This document shows, piece after piece, positions 41,709 to 50,328 of a DNA stretch of 64,000 nucleotides. Numbering within the stretch: position 1 is the stretch's first letter; each line of letters begins with the position of its first letter. The translations under genes and the position numbers were made by a program. The DNA comes from Actinoplanes sp. L3-i22 (GTDB taxonomy: Bacteria; Actinomycetota; Actinomycetes; Mycobacteriales; Micromonosporaceae): the NCBI RefSeq assembly GCF_019704555.1, contig NZ_AP024745.1:6022501-6086500 (forward strand), given 5' to 3'. Below the pieces are notes generated by a model that saw only the letters and a list, made by a program, of their open reading frames with translations, was not told where the DNA came from and searched no databases.

Positions 41709-43495
41709 CCGCGACCATGGACACCGCCGTCCGCGACGCCCTGTCCTACCTGCGCACCACCGACATGGACGCCGCCGCCGACCTGGCCGAGCTGCGCCGC
41801 ACCCAGCTGACCCGCCCCGGCGTGGTCGTCGTCGGCGAGACCAAACGCGGCAAGAGCTCCCTGGTCAACGCCCTGCTCGGGGTCCCCGGCCTGTCCCCGG
41901 TCGACGCCGCCGTCACCACCGCCGCCTACCTGAGCTTCGTCCCCGGCGACACCTGCACCGCCCGCGCCTGGCTGCCCGAGGGCGGCGAACCGGTCCCCGT
42001 CGACGACCTCGCCGACTGGGCCGCCGGCAAACGCCGCGCCCGCCGCATCGAGGTCACCCACCCCGCCCCGCTGCTGCGCTACCTGAGCCTGCTCGACACC
42101 CCCGGCGCCGGCGGCCTCGACCCGGTCCACGCCACCGTCGCCCTCGACGCCGTACGCCGCGGCACCGCCCTGCTCTTCGTCGCCGACGCCTCGGCCCCGC
42201 TGTCCAAACCGGAACTCGAGTTCCTCGCCCAGGCCGCCGAACGCGTCGACGCCGTCGTCTTCGCCCTCACCAAGATCGACGCCTATCCGCAGTGGCGCGG
42301 CATCGCCGACGACAACCGCGGCCTGTTGCAGGCCCACGCCCCGCGCTTCGCCTCGGCCCCCTGGTTCCCGGTCTCGGCCCGCCTGGCCGAACTCGCCCTG
42401 GCCGCCGACGGCCCCCGCCAGGCCACCCTCGCCGACGCCTCCAAGATCCCGAGCCTGCAGCACGCCCTGATCGAACTCGCCGGCCGCGGCCACCAGCTGC
42501 AACTGGCCAACGTGCTGCGCGCCGCCCGCGGCGAGCTCGGCCGCCTCGAAGGCCAGGCCGACGCGAAACTGCAGGCCGCCACCGCCGACCCGGCCCGATC
42601 CGCGCAACTGCGCGCCGACCGGGCCGCCCTGGCCGGCCGCAAACGCACCGAGTCGCGCCAGTGGACCCTGCTGCTCAGCGCCGAGGTCCAGCGCGCCCGG
42701 GTCGAGACCGTCGGCGCGCTGCGCAGCCGGATCGCCGAGATCCAGCAGGAGCTGTCCACCCGCATCGAGAAGCTGCGCGGCCCGGACCTGGCGAAACTTC
42801 CCGACGACATCGACGTACACCTGCAGGCCGTGGCCCTTCAGATGTCCGAACGGCTGGAAACGACCTTCGGGCAGGTCGCCGCGCACGTCCTGGACAGCGC
42901 CTTCGACGAGGCCGAACGCGACGCCGCCCTCGGCAAGGTCAACGCCACCCTGCGGCACGCCCTGGCCGCCACCCCGCCGCGCGACGGCTCCGGCGACAAC
43001 CTGCTGATCGCCCTGTCCGCCGGCGGCATCGCGTTCATGGCCGGCCGCGGCGCGGCGCTGGGCCTGTCCATCGTCGGCGCGGCCGGCGGCCTGCTCATCC
43101 CGGTCGCCGGGATCGGCCTCGGGCTGGCCGCCGGCGGCTACGTCCTCTACCGCCGCCGGGTGCACACCGACCGCCAGCACGCCCGTACCTGGCTGCGCGA
43201 CGTGCTCGCCGAGGCCCGCGCCGCCCTGGCCGACGAGATCACCGTCCGCTTCACCGACCTGCAGTACGCCCTGTCGGTCGCCCTCGACGACGCCACCGGG
43301 CGCCGCCTGCGCGACCTGGACGCCCAGATCGCCGACCTGGACGCGGCCGCCGCCGAGGACGCCGCCGGCCGCACGAGACGCCGCGCCGCGGCACAGCAGG
43401 AACTGGACGCAGTACGAGTACGGGTACGGCAGGCCGACGAGGCCCTGCTCCGGGCACGGGCCCTGACCCCGGCGCCGATCGACGACGAGAGGTAG
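41696..43495 (+). CDS. Dynamin-like GTPase, second of a pair, with membrane hairpin
   Basis: 599 residues. G1 VVGETKRGKSS (~44-54), switch threonines in AAVTTAAYLSF, G3 LLDTPGAGG (~133), G4 ALTKIDAY (~192). Coiled helices follow (~270-400). A Gly/Ala-rich hydrophobic double segment at ~440-485 (LIALSAGGIAFMAGRGAALG, GLLIPVAGIGLGLAAGG) resembles the membrane paddle of bacterial dynamins, followed by another helical stalk. ATG at 41696 with GGAGG upstream inside the first GTPase gene. Pair and overlap suggest a hetero-oligomer that acts on the cell membrane. Confidence 0.9.
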   Translation: MRDLTATMDTAVRDALSYLRTTDMDAAADLAELRRTQLTRPGVVVVGETKRGKSSLVNALLGVPGLSPVDAAVTTAAYLSFVPGDTCTARAWLPEGGEPVPVDDLADWAAGKRRARRIEVTHPAPLLRYLSLLDTPGAGGLDPVHATVALDAVRRGTALLFVADASAPLSKPELEFLAQAAERVDAVVFALTKIDAYPQWRGIADDNRGLLQAHAPRFASAPWFPVSARLAELALAADGPRQATLADASKIPSLQHALIELAGRGHQLQLANVLRAARGELGRLEGQADAKLQAATADPARSAQLRADRAALAGRKRTESRQWTLLLSAEVQRARVETVGALRSRIAEIQQELSTRIEKLRGPDLAKLPDDIDVHLQAVALQMSERLETTFGQVAAHVLDSAFDEAERDAALGKVNATLRHALAATPPRDGSGDNLLIALSAGGIAFMAGRGAALGLSIVGAAGGLLIPVAGIGLGLAAGGYVLYRRRVHTDRQHARTWLRDVLAEARAALADEITVRFTDLQYALSVALDDATGRRLRDLDAQIADLDAAAAEDAAGRTRRRAAAQQELDAVRVRVRQADEALLRARALTPAPIDDER

Positions 43496-43497
43496 AG

Positions 43498-43959
43498 ATG
43501 AGCGACCACTGGGGCGGCTTCGACCACCACGACGACGTACCGGATTTTTCCGACAGTCACGACATGCCGGACCTGCACGACATGCACACCCCCGAGCTGG
43601 ATGACCACCACGACGACTACGAGCACCCCGAGGTGCAGCACCACGACGCCGACCACGAAACCGACACTCCGGAAATATCCGAAACGCATGAGACGCTCCC
43701 GGTCGTCGACGACTTCCCCCCGGCCCTGGAGGTCGGCGACCTGCCCGAACCCGTCGACGGCTTCCCCTGGGTCGACGCCGCCACCCTCGGCGCCCCCGGC
43801 AACTACGACAGCCCCGACGACCCCGTCGACCCGCACGAACTCGCCGCCTACGCCGGCATCGAGGTCCCCGACGGCGCCGACCCGTGGACCCTGCTGTCCG
43901 CCTCCGACGACCCCGCCGTCGCCGCCCTGGCCCGCTGGTGGACCCCGGATGAACAGTGA
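43498..43959 (+). CDS. His/Asp-rich acidic protein of the dynamin operon
   Basis: 153 residues, start two bases after the GTPase stop with GAGAGGTAG upstream. The first ~67 residues are extraordinarily rich in His and Asp (13 His by my count; FDHHDDVPDF, LDDHHDDYEHPEVQHHDADH), which suggests a disordered metal-binding or proton-buffering tail. The rest is acidic, with Trp-anchored motifs GFPWVDAATLG and ARWWTPDE at the end. No signal peptide or membrane helix. Unknown family; its position makes it a partner of the two GTPases, perhaps like IniB in the mycobacterial ini operon. Confidence 0.75.
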   Translation: MSDHWGGFDHHDDVPDFSDSHDMPDLHDMHTPELDDHHDDYEHPEVQHHDADHETDTPEISETHETLPVVDDFPPALEVGDLPEPVDGFPWVDAATLGAPGNYDSPDDPVDPHELAAYAGIEVPDGADPWTLLSASDDPAVAALARWWTPDEQ

Positions 43960-44031
43960 CCTGCGTCTCGCCTGAACGCCGCCCGGATGACATCATGTGC
44001 GCGCACCGACCCACACCCAGGAGCGCACACG

Positions 44032-45408
44032 ATGGCCGTCACCGGCACCCCGACCCCCGCCACCGCCGGTAAACGGGAACGCACCGGCTGGTACTTCTAC
44101 GACTGGGCCAACTCGGCGTTCTCCACCACGGTCATCACCGTCTTCCTCGGCCCGTTCCTGACCAGCGTCACCGAACAGGCCGCCGGCTGCGCCATCGACG
44201 CCGACGAGTGCCACGCCACCGTCCACCCACTCGGCATCACCGTCGCCGCCGGCTCCTACTTCCCCTACCTGGTGTCCCTGTCGGTCCTGCTGACCGTCTT
44301 CGTCCTGCCGGTGATGGGCGCCGTCGCCGACCGCGCCCCCCGCAAGAAACCCCTGCTCGCCACGACCGCCTTCATCGGCGCCGCCGCCACCGTCGCGATG
44401 GCCTTCGTCACCGGCGACCGCTACCTGCTCGGCGGCCTGCTCTTCCTGATCGCCAACATCGCCTTCGGCGCCTCCGTCGTCGTCTACAACTCGTTCCTGC
44501 CGCAACTGGCCGGCCCCGACGACCGCGACAAGATCTCCAGCCGCGGCTGGGCCATCGGCTACCTCGGCGGCGGCGTCCTGCTCCTGCTCAACCTCGTCGC
44601 CGTCACCCTGTACACCGAGGACGGCAACCCCCAGCGCACCCTCGACCTGGCCCGCTGGTCGATCGTCTCGGCCGGCGTCTGGTGGGCCGCGTTCACCCTG
44701 ATGCCGCTGCTCTGGCTCCGCGAACACCCCGGCGCCGAGAGCACCGGCGAAAGCCGCAACGTCGTCACCGACGGCTTCCGGCAACTCGGCCACACCCTGC
44801 GGGCCATGCGCGCCTACCCGCTCACCCTGGCCTTCCTCGGCGCCTACCTGATCTACAACGACGGCATCCAGACCGTCATCAGCCTGGCCAGCCAGTTCGG
44901 CACCGAAGAACTCAAACTCGAACAGTCCACCCTGATCATCACGATCCTGATCGTGCAGTTCCTCGCCTTCGGCGGCGCCCTGCTGCTCGGCGCCCTCGCC
45001 ACCCGCATCGGCGCCCGCAACACCATCCTGGTCAGCCTCGGCCTGTGGCTGTTCGTCGTCGTCGCCGCATTCTGGCTACCCGCCGGCGAACCCGTCTGGT
45101 TCATGCTCCTGGGCGCCGGCATCGGCCTGGTCATGGGCGGCAGCCAAGCCCTCTCCCGAAGCCTGTTCTCCCAGCTCATCCCGGCCGGCCGGGAAGGCGA
45201 GTACTACGGCTTCTACGAGATCAGCGACAAGGGCACCAGCTGGCTCGGCCCGCTCTTCTTCGGCCTGATCTTCCAGCTCACCAACAGCTACCGCCTCGGC
45301 ATCGTCTCCCTGGTCGTGTTCTTCCTCGTCGGCGGCGTCCTGCTGGCCTTCGTCCCGATCCGGCGGGCCATCATCGCCGCCGGCAACACACCCCCGACAC
45401 TGACCTGA
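44032..45408 (+). CDS. MFS transporter, UMF1/Atg22-like
   Basis: 458 residues, about 12 membrane helices. WYFYDWANSAFSTTVITVF (first helix) is the UMF1/Atg22 signature; GAVADRAPRKKP is the MFS loop 2-3 motif. Atg22-like proteins export amino acids in yeast; bacterial members have no settled substrate. ATG 44032 chosen with AGGAGCG upstream; a longer in-frame start (43987) adds unlikely residues. Its stop overlaps the start of a GntR regulator (TGATG), so the regulator probably responds to the transported compound. Confidence 0.92.
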   Translation: MAVTGTPTPATAGKRERTGWYFYDWANSAFSTTVITVFLGPFLTSVTEQAAGCAIDADECHATVHPLGITVAAGSYFPYLVSLSVLLTVFVLPVMGAVADRAPRKKPLLATTAFIGAAATVAMAFVTGDRYLLGGLLFLIANIAFGASVVVYNSFLPQLAGPDDRDKISSRGWAIGYLGGGVLLLLNLVAVTLYTEDGNPQRTLDLARWSIVSAGVWWAAFTLMPLLWLREHPGAESTGESRNVVTDGFRQLGHTLRAMRAYPLTLAFLGAYLIYNDGIQTVISLASQFGTEELKLEQSTLIITILIVQFLAFGGALLLGALATRIGARNTILVSLGLWLFVVVAAFWLPAGEPVWFMLLGAGIGLVMGGSQALSRSLFSQLIPAGREGEYYGFYEISDKGTSWLGPLFFGLIFQLTNSYRLGIVSLVVFFLVGGVLLAFVPIRRAIIAAGNTPPTLT

Positions 45409-45764
45409 TGGACATCACCGTCGACCCCGGCTCCCCCACCCCACCCTACGAACAGGTCCGCCTGCGCATCGCCGCCCTCGCCGCCGACGGCCACCTCACC
45501 GCCGGCGAGAAACTCCCACCCGTGCGCCAACTCGCCACCGACCTCGGCCTGGCCGCCAACACCGTCGCCCGCGCCTACAAGGAACTCGAACAGGCCGGCC
45601 TCGTCGAAACCCGCGGCCGCCTCGGCACCGTCATCACCGCCCGCGCCACCGGCACCTCCCGCCGCGCCCAGCACGCCGCCACCGCCTACGCCGAAACCAC
45701 CCGCGCCCTCGGCATCCCCGCCGAAACCGCATTAGCCCTGGTCAAAGCCGCCCTAGAAGCCTAA
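45408..45764 (+). CDS. GntR-family regulator, short YtrA type
   Basis: 118 residues: HTH PPYEQVRLRIAALAADGHLTAGEKLPPVRQLATDLGLAANTVARAYKELEQAGLVETRGRLGTVI (~12-75) and only a ~40-residue helical tail instead of a ligand domain, which is the YtrA/MngR-short class commonly paired with transporters. Coupled to the MFS gene by TGATG. Confidence 0.92.
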   Translation: MDITVDPGSPTPPYEQVRLRIAALAADGHLTAGEKLPPVRQLATDLGLAANTVARAYKELEQAGLVETRGRLGTVITARATGTSRRAQHAATAYAETTRALGIPAETALALVKAALEA

Positions 45765-45834
45765 CTTCAAGATCTTTTATTGCCTCGGCTGCGGCCAATA
45801 ACTGACCGTCGCTCCCGCGGGGACCCTTCCGGGC

Positions 45835-45866
45835 CTCGCAGGGCGCGGGGCGCCCAAAAACGCGAG
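45835..45866 (+). promoter_or_regulatory. Leader hairpin before the S1-domain gene
   Basis: Inner stem GGGCGC ggg GCGCCC (45841-45855) is enclosed by CTCGC (45835-45839) and GCGAG (45862-45866). It lies 60 bases before the S1-domain start and also ~70 bases after the GntR stop, so it could be a terminator for the former operon or a regulatory leader for the latter. The AAAAA inside the bulge is odd for a terminator. Confidence 0.4.
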
Positions 45867-45927
45867 ACCCTCCAGGGCGACGTCCGCGGGTGGGCACGGT
45901 TTACCCCAAGATCCAACCCCAGGGAAG

Positions 45928-47208
45928 TTGTCCACACTGACGCGTCAACCACAGACCCCGAAAACGCAGCCACGCCTGCCCTACGTCTACCAGGTCACCA
46001 AATACGACCCCGCCGACCGCGACCGGCACGGCCACTACACCGGCACCGAGGACACCACCAGCGACCACGGGCCGGTCGAAACCGCCTACCTGCAAGCCGT
46101 CGCCGCCTTCGCCGACGACAGCGGCGTCGAACAGCTGGCCATCCGCGAGCCGCAACTCGCCGGCGTCGCCCACTTCGGCCTGGAACCACCGGTCGACGGC
46201 TACGGACTGGCCGGCCTCCTCCCCACCGGCATCGCCGGATTCCACGACGGGGCAACGGTGCCGATCGATGCCGGCCTGGAACTCGTCCGAGCGATGCTGC
46301 GCGACAACGGCGCCTGGTGCCGCTTGGAAGCCGAGGGACAGTTCGCCGTCCACGTCGGCTGGGACCAGTACCTCTACCTCGGCAGCAGCCGGCCCTGCGA
46401 AGCCGCGCTGACCCGCACCCGGGCACTCGGCCTGTTCCCGCAACGCCTGGACGCCTCGCCGTACGACTTCACCCCCGACGACCCCGCACACGTGCAGCGC
46501 CCCGCCGACGCCGACTTCTGGGCCCGCCTCGACTGGACCATCAGCACCCACCGCGCCACGTACCTGCAGGAGACCTTCGCCCACAACGCCTCCCGATGGC
46601 ACCGCGTGAACCGCGACAACCTCACGACCGTGCGCTCCCGGCTGACCCCACGCGCACAGCTGTCCGTCTGGCCGGACCTGCTCACCGACGTCGACACGGC
46701 CGTGGCCGCCCTGCCCGACGAAGGCCTGGTGACGATCGTCCGGGAGACGGCGGACGGGCAGATCACCAGCACCGTCGCGGACGAGACCCAGTTCGACGAC
46801 GTGACCGCCCAGCTTGCCGGCGCGAGAGCGGCCGGCGTCGTATCCCTGTACGCCGGCGAAGATCTCCCGCTGTTCACCGCGGTACTGCCCGACAGCGACG
46901 GCGTACTCCGCGCACGCTGGCAGACCGAGCCGACACCCAGCGACCGGAACTGGGCGTTCCTGAAGACCCTGCGGCGCGGCCAGCTCGTCACCGGCACGGT
47001 CACCTCCATCGCCAGTTTCGGCGTCACCTTCGTGGACATCGGCGGCTTCACCGCGATGATCAACATTCCGGAGTTGTCCCGGCATCCGGTCAACCACCCG
47101 TCCGACGTCGTCAGCGTCGGCCAACAGGTGACAGCCGAGATCCTCGACATCGACATGGTTCGGGAGCGAGTCCCGCTGTCACTCCGAGCAGTGCGGCAAG
47201 ACCCGTGA
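45928..47208 (+). CDS. S1 RNA-binding-domain protein with long N-terminal domain
   Basis: 426 residues. The C-terminal ~75 residues are an S1 domain (RRGQLVTGTVTSIASFGVTFVDIGGFTAMINIPELS ... GQQVTAEILDIDMVRERVPLSLRA), an OB fold that binds single-stranded RNA. The N-terminal ~340 residues are not familiar; they carry TSDHGPVETAYLQAVAAFADD and WARLDWTISTHRATYL. It may act in translation or RNA turnover. TTG 45928 is the only early start and lies directly against AGGGAAG, too close for normal spacing, so the start is uncertain. Confidence 0.75.
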   Translation: MSTLTRQPQTPKTQPRLPYVYQVTKYDPADRDRHGHYTGTEDTTSDHGPVETAYLQAVAAFADDSGVEQLAIREPQLAGVAHFGLEPPVDGYGLAGLLPTGIAGFHDGATVPIDAGLELVRAMLRDNGAWCRLEAEGQFAVHVGWDQYLYLGSSRPCEAALTRTRALGLFPQRLDASPYDFTPDDPAHVQRPADADFWARLDWTISTHRATYLQETFAHNASRWHRVNRDNLTTVRSRLTPRAQLSVWPDLLTDVDTAVAALPDEGLVTIVRETADGQITSTVADETQFDDVTAQLAGARAAGVVSLYAGEDLPLFTAVLPDSDGVLRARWQTEPTPSDRNWAFLKTLRRGQLVTGTVTSIASFGVTFVDIGGFTAMINIPELSRHPVNHPSDVVSVGQQVTAEILDIDMVRERVPLSLRAVRQDP

Positions 47209-47319
47209 CCACAGGTGGCGCAGAGCAAAACGAGCAGCCCGGCGGCCGATTCAGTAACACACACGCCACCTGCGCCGCCGTCGGCGCCCGCCGGCCCGCC
47301 AGGTACAGACGGGGCGGGA

Positions 47320-47856
47320 CTATCCGGCAGTGATCGGCTTGCGCATGCGGACCAGCGGGACGGCCGCCCCGCCCGCGTCGTCACTCAACCGCTCGACCGC
47401 CACGAACCCCGCCGCCCGGTACAACGGCTCCCCGGACAGCGTCGCCATCAGCTCCAGCTGCGTGAACCCCTCCGCCGCGGCCGCCTCCTCGCTCAGCGCC
47501 AGGATCAACCGGCCCACCCCACGCCGCGCGAAATCCGGGTGCGTGTACATCGCCCGTACCTTCGCAGGGTCTTTCGCCGGATCCAGCAGCGCCGCGTCCC
47601 GGCCCTCCGAATGATCACCGCCGTACAGCGTCGCCCGGCGACTCCACCCGCCACAACCGGCGATCCGGCCCTCGGCCTCGACCACGAAATAGGTACGGTC
47701 GTCGATCAGCGCCGTGTCCAGCCCCATGATCGCCCGGCTGGACGCGATCTGCGCCTCGTCCAGGAACCCCTTCTGCAACTCACCGATCGCCACCTCGATC
47801 AGCGACTCCAGCGCCGCCAGATCCTCCCGAACCGCGAACCGATACCCGAGTCCCAT
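47320..47856 (-). CDS. GNAT acetyltransferase
   Basis: 178 residues: YRFAVREDLAALESLIEVAIGEL start, YFVVEAEGRIAGCGGWSRR, VRAMYTHPDFARRGVGRLILALSEEAAAAEG (acetyl-CoA loop R-R-G-V-G-R) and LELMATLSGEPLYRAAGF. ATG 47856 is preceded by GGAGTGGGA, which sets the start. Substrate unknown. Convergent with the S1-domain gene. Confidence 0.9.
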   Translation of the reverse strand: MGLGYRFAVREDLAALESLIEVAIGELQKGFLDEAQIASSRAIMGLDTALIDDRTYFVVEAEGRIAGCGGWSRRATLYGGDHSEGRDAALLDPAKDPAKVRAMYTHPDFARRGVGRLILALSEEAAAAEGFTQLELMATLSGEPLYRAAGFVAVERLSDDAGGAAVPLVRMRKPITAG

Positions 47857-47989
47857 TCCCACTCCGTTCGTCACCGCCGACCAGCCGACAGATTGTCCCC
47901 GGCTCTCCGCCGCCACCAGCGAATTTCCACGCGCCGGACAGGGACGTTCCGCAAACATCAGGCGATATCGGCGCCCGAACCGGCCGCTC

Positions 47990-47995
47990 TAGGGT
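47990..47995 (+). promoter_or_regulatory. TAGGGT -10 box before the 48003 gene
   Basis: TAGGGT is 7 bases before GTG 48003, so a leaderless transcript would start at that codon; this favours 48003 over the in-frame GTG at 47994, which overlaps the box. Confidence 0.5.
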
Positions 47996-48002
47996 GTGCA
48001 AC

Positions 48003-48659
48003 GTGCCGACCCGCCCCACCGTGCTCTGCCGCGCCGACGACCTGCACGTCGTCGAGACCCCGCGCCTGTGGGTGGTGACCAGCCGCGCCACCGACTACCT
48101 CCGGTGGTACCGCCTGTCCATCGACGACCCCCTGATCAGCGGCGACTGGCGACCCGAGGAGATCGAGACCATCCGCCGCGAGGTCACGCTCGACCCGATC
48201 GCCGACCCGATCGACTCCGAGCAGCCGCTCCTGCCGGTCAAACCGAACGAGCTCTTCTTCGCCGGCATCGACCGCCGGACCCGCCACCTGGTCGCCAACA
48301 TCTCGGCCACCACCGACAAGCGCGGCGCCACCAACGTCGGCGGCGCCGTCCACCGGGACTACCGCGGCCAGGGCTACGGCCACGAGATGCTGAGCATGGT
48401 GTGCCACCTGCTGCACCGGCACTTCGGCTACGAGCGTCTGGAAGCCGGCTGCGAGATCACGAACCAGGCCAGCCGCCGCTGGCTGACCGGAGCCGGCTTC
48501 ACCGAGACGACCGCCGGCGACCCCACCCACACCATGCCGAACGGCCGGATCATCCAGACGTACCGCTTCGTGTACATCGACCACGACTACGAGCTGCGCT
48601 GCCGCCGCCCACGCCCAGCCCCACCCCGCCGCCGATTCGGCTTCCTCCGGCGCGACTGA
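48003..48659 (+). CDS. GNAT acetyltransferase with Arg/Pro-rich tail
   Basis: ~218 residues: VVETPRLWVVTSRATDYLRWYRLSIDD start (RimJ/L-like), GGAVHRDYRGQGYGHEMLSMVCHLLHRHFGYERLEAGCEITNQASRRWLTGAGF with the acetyl-CoA loop R-G-Q-G-Y-G. The last ~20 residues (CRRPRPAPPRRRFGFLRRD) are basic and could bind nucleic acid or membrane. Start chosen from the TAGGGT box. Confidence 0.85.
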   Translation: MPTRPTVLCRADDLHVVETPRLWVVTSRATDYLRWYRLSIDDPLISGDWRPEEIETIRREVTLDPIADPIDSEQPLLPVKPNELFFAGIDRRTRHLVANISATTDKRGATNVGGAVHRDYRGQGYGHEMLSMVCHLLHRHFGYERLEAGCEITNQASRRWLTGAGFTETTAGDPTHTMPNGRIIQTYRFVYIDHDYELRCRRPRPAPPRRRFGFLRRD

Positions 48660-48952
48660 GCACCGGCGAAGTTGAGCACCGGCGAAGGCGGCCACCGGCG
48701 GGGTCAGCCTCGCCCGCACCGGCTCGCTCCAGACCCGACCCGACCGGGCGACCCCGATCCAGGGACACCCGGCGGGCCGCTGACCGATATTCGCTGGCGC
48801 CGGTGTCGCCGCCCGGGGCAAGGTCGGCGCCATGGCGACAATGCGGAAATTCCGGGCCCCGGCCACCGCCGCACGATGGACATCGACCGGCCGGCGGCCG
48901 GGGGCATCGACCGGCCGGCGCCCGCAGGCAGTGACCACCCGGCGGCCGCGCC

Positions 48953-49804
48953 GTGCCTGACACGCCCGCCCCGGAAGAACTGCCCCTCGACCTGCTGTTA
49001 CGCCTGGCCAGGCGCGAGATCGAAGACCCCTACGGCGAAACCTCGCAGCCGGCCCTGGTCGCCCTGCACCAGCGCCCGACCCGGGAAGTCTTCGACATCG
49101 CCGCCACGCTCCTCCACGACAACGACGTCACCCAGCGGGAACTGGGCGCGCAGATCCTCCGCAACCTCGGCGACGAAGGCCCCGACGGCCGCCCCTTCCG
49201 CGTCGAGACGATCACGCTGATGCGAGCCCGGCTCCGCACCGAAACCGATCCCGCCGTACTGAGCTGGATCATCTCCGCCCTCGGCTACCACCATGGCAAG
49301 GAGGCCCTGCCGCAGGTGCTGGCCTTCACCGACCACCCGGACGACCGGGTGCGCTTCCACATCGCGGCCGCCCTGACCAGCCTGGTCGACCTCGACCGGG
49401 TGGAACCCGAGGCCGCCGACGCGTTGATCCGGCTCTGCCATGACGAGGACGACGAAACCCGCTTCTACGCCCTGTACGCGGCGACCCGCGAGATCGCCGG
49501 CCTGGACGTCCAGCGGGTCACCGACCTGGCGGCCCAGCTCACGAACGATCCCGACGAGCAGATCCAGGCGATGGCCGTCGCACACCTGGAAACGGTCCGC
49601 GAAGTCCGTGCCCTGCTCACCGACGCGGGCGCCGACGACCACCTGATCGGCCCCGTCCTGGTCACCCTCGGCTGGGCCGGCACCTCCGACGACGCCGCCC
49701 GGCTGCTGGACGAGGAGATCCGCCGCCACGCCGGCCCCACCCCGACCCTCGCGGAACGACTCGTCACCTGGTGGGCCGACCGGGAAGACCGCACCTGGGG
49801 CTGA
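48953..49804 (+). CDS. HEAT-repeat protein
   Basis: 283 residues of alpha-helical HEAT repeats (ELGAQILRNLGDEGPDGRP, WIISALGYHHGKEALPQVLAF, DDETRFYALYAATREIAG). Unlike the 11609 HEAT gene it has no linker or recent expansion. Likely a binding scaffold; partner unknown. GTG start at 48953. The 293-base gap upstream holds short direct repeats (GAGCACCGGCGAAG twice near 48660; GACCGGCCGGCG twice near 48890) and nothing coding. Confidence 0.82.
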   Translation: MPDTPAPEELPLDLLLRLARREIEDPYGETSQPALVALHQRPTREVFDIAATLLHDNDVTQRELGAQILRNLGDEGPDGRPFRVETITLMRARLRTETDPAVLSWIISALGYHHGKEALPQVLAFTDHPDDRVRFHIAAALTSLVDLDRVEPEAADALIRLCHDEDDETRFYALYAATREIAGLDVQRVTDLAAQLTNDPDEQIQAMAVAHLETVREVRALLTDAGADDHLIGPVLVTLGWAGTSDDAARLLDEEIRRHAGPTPTLAERLVTWWADREDRTWG

Positions 49805-49838
49805 CCAGACGACGTACCGAAATCAAAGCTTCTGGGTC

Positions 49839-49914
49839 GTCGGCGAAGCCGTCCTTTGTTCTTGAGATCCGGTGCGGCTTGCCGCACTACCTCTAAGGCA
49901 TCCTAGGATGCTAG
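49839..49914 (-). repeat. Dispersed repeat R1, copy A
   Basis: ~75 bp matching copy B at 53829-53899 almost base for base, apart from a 4-base indel region and a few changes. On the minus strand it contains the palindrome CATCCTAGGATG, a hairpin GTGCGGC AA GCCGCAC and a small CGGC/GCCG stem. It begins 8 bases after the stop of the minus-strand gene at 49923, so it would form the 3' end of that transcript. Confidence 0.8.
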
Positions 49915-49922
49915 TCAAGCGG

Positions 49923-50291
49923 TCATCGCCCCCAGTCCAGCTGAGCCTCCGGCACCCCCACCGACCGCCCGTAGGCCACCGCCTCGCCCCGCCCGGCCTC
50001 GTCGCCCACCTCATACCGGAAGATCCGCCCGGCGTAGACCACCACATGCTCGGCACCGGCGCGGAAATCCGCATACCACCCGCCGTCCGGCGAGAGCGCC
50101 GCACTCAACGCCGCCGCCAACTCCTCCGACCGCTGCGCGGGCGCGGCGACGTCCAGCAGCGTCCACACCGCCGGCTGCCCCGGCCCCGGCGCGCTCACCC
50201 CGACCCGCGACACCCGCGCCAGCTCCAGACCCGGCACCGCCAGCGCGGCCCCGGCCCGCAGACTCTCGGCAACGATCCGTCCCCTGACCAT
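49923..50291 (-). CDS. Conserved-type hypothetical protein, 122 aa
   Basis: VRGRIVAESLRAGAALAVPGLEL start, PAVWTLLDVAAP, GGWYADFRAGAEHVVVYAGRIFRYEVGD and the end EAVAYGRSVGVPEAQLDWGR. I have seen this pattern in many actinobacterial proteins without an assigned function. ATG at 50291 (MVRGRI) is the usual start; the longer frame adds residues of no similarity. Soluble, no motif for catalysis. Confidence 0.78.
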   Translation of the reverse strand: MVRGRIVAESLRAGAALAVPGLELARVSRVGVSAPGPGQPAVWTLLDVAAPAQRSEELAAALSAALSPDGGWYADFRAGAEHVVVYAGRIFRYEVGDEAGRGEAVAYGRSVGVPEAQLDWGR

Positions 50292-50328
50292 GCCGCCGAT
50301 CCTGCCACCGGGGTACGACAAAAACCGC

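Noticed and set aside
41606..44014. 802-codon minus-strand frame opposite the dynamin operon
   Set aside because: Antisense to two GTPases with intact motifs; Gly/Gln-rich shadow.
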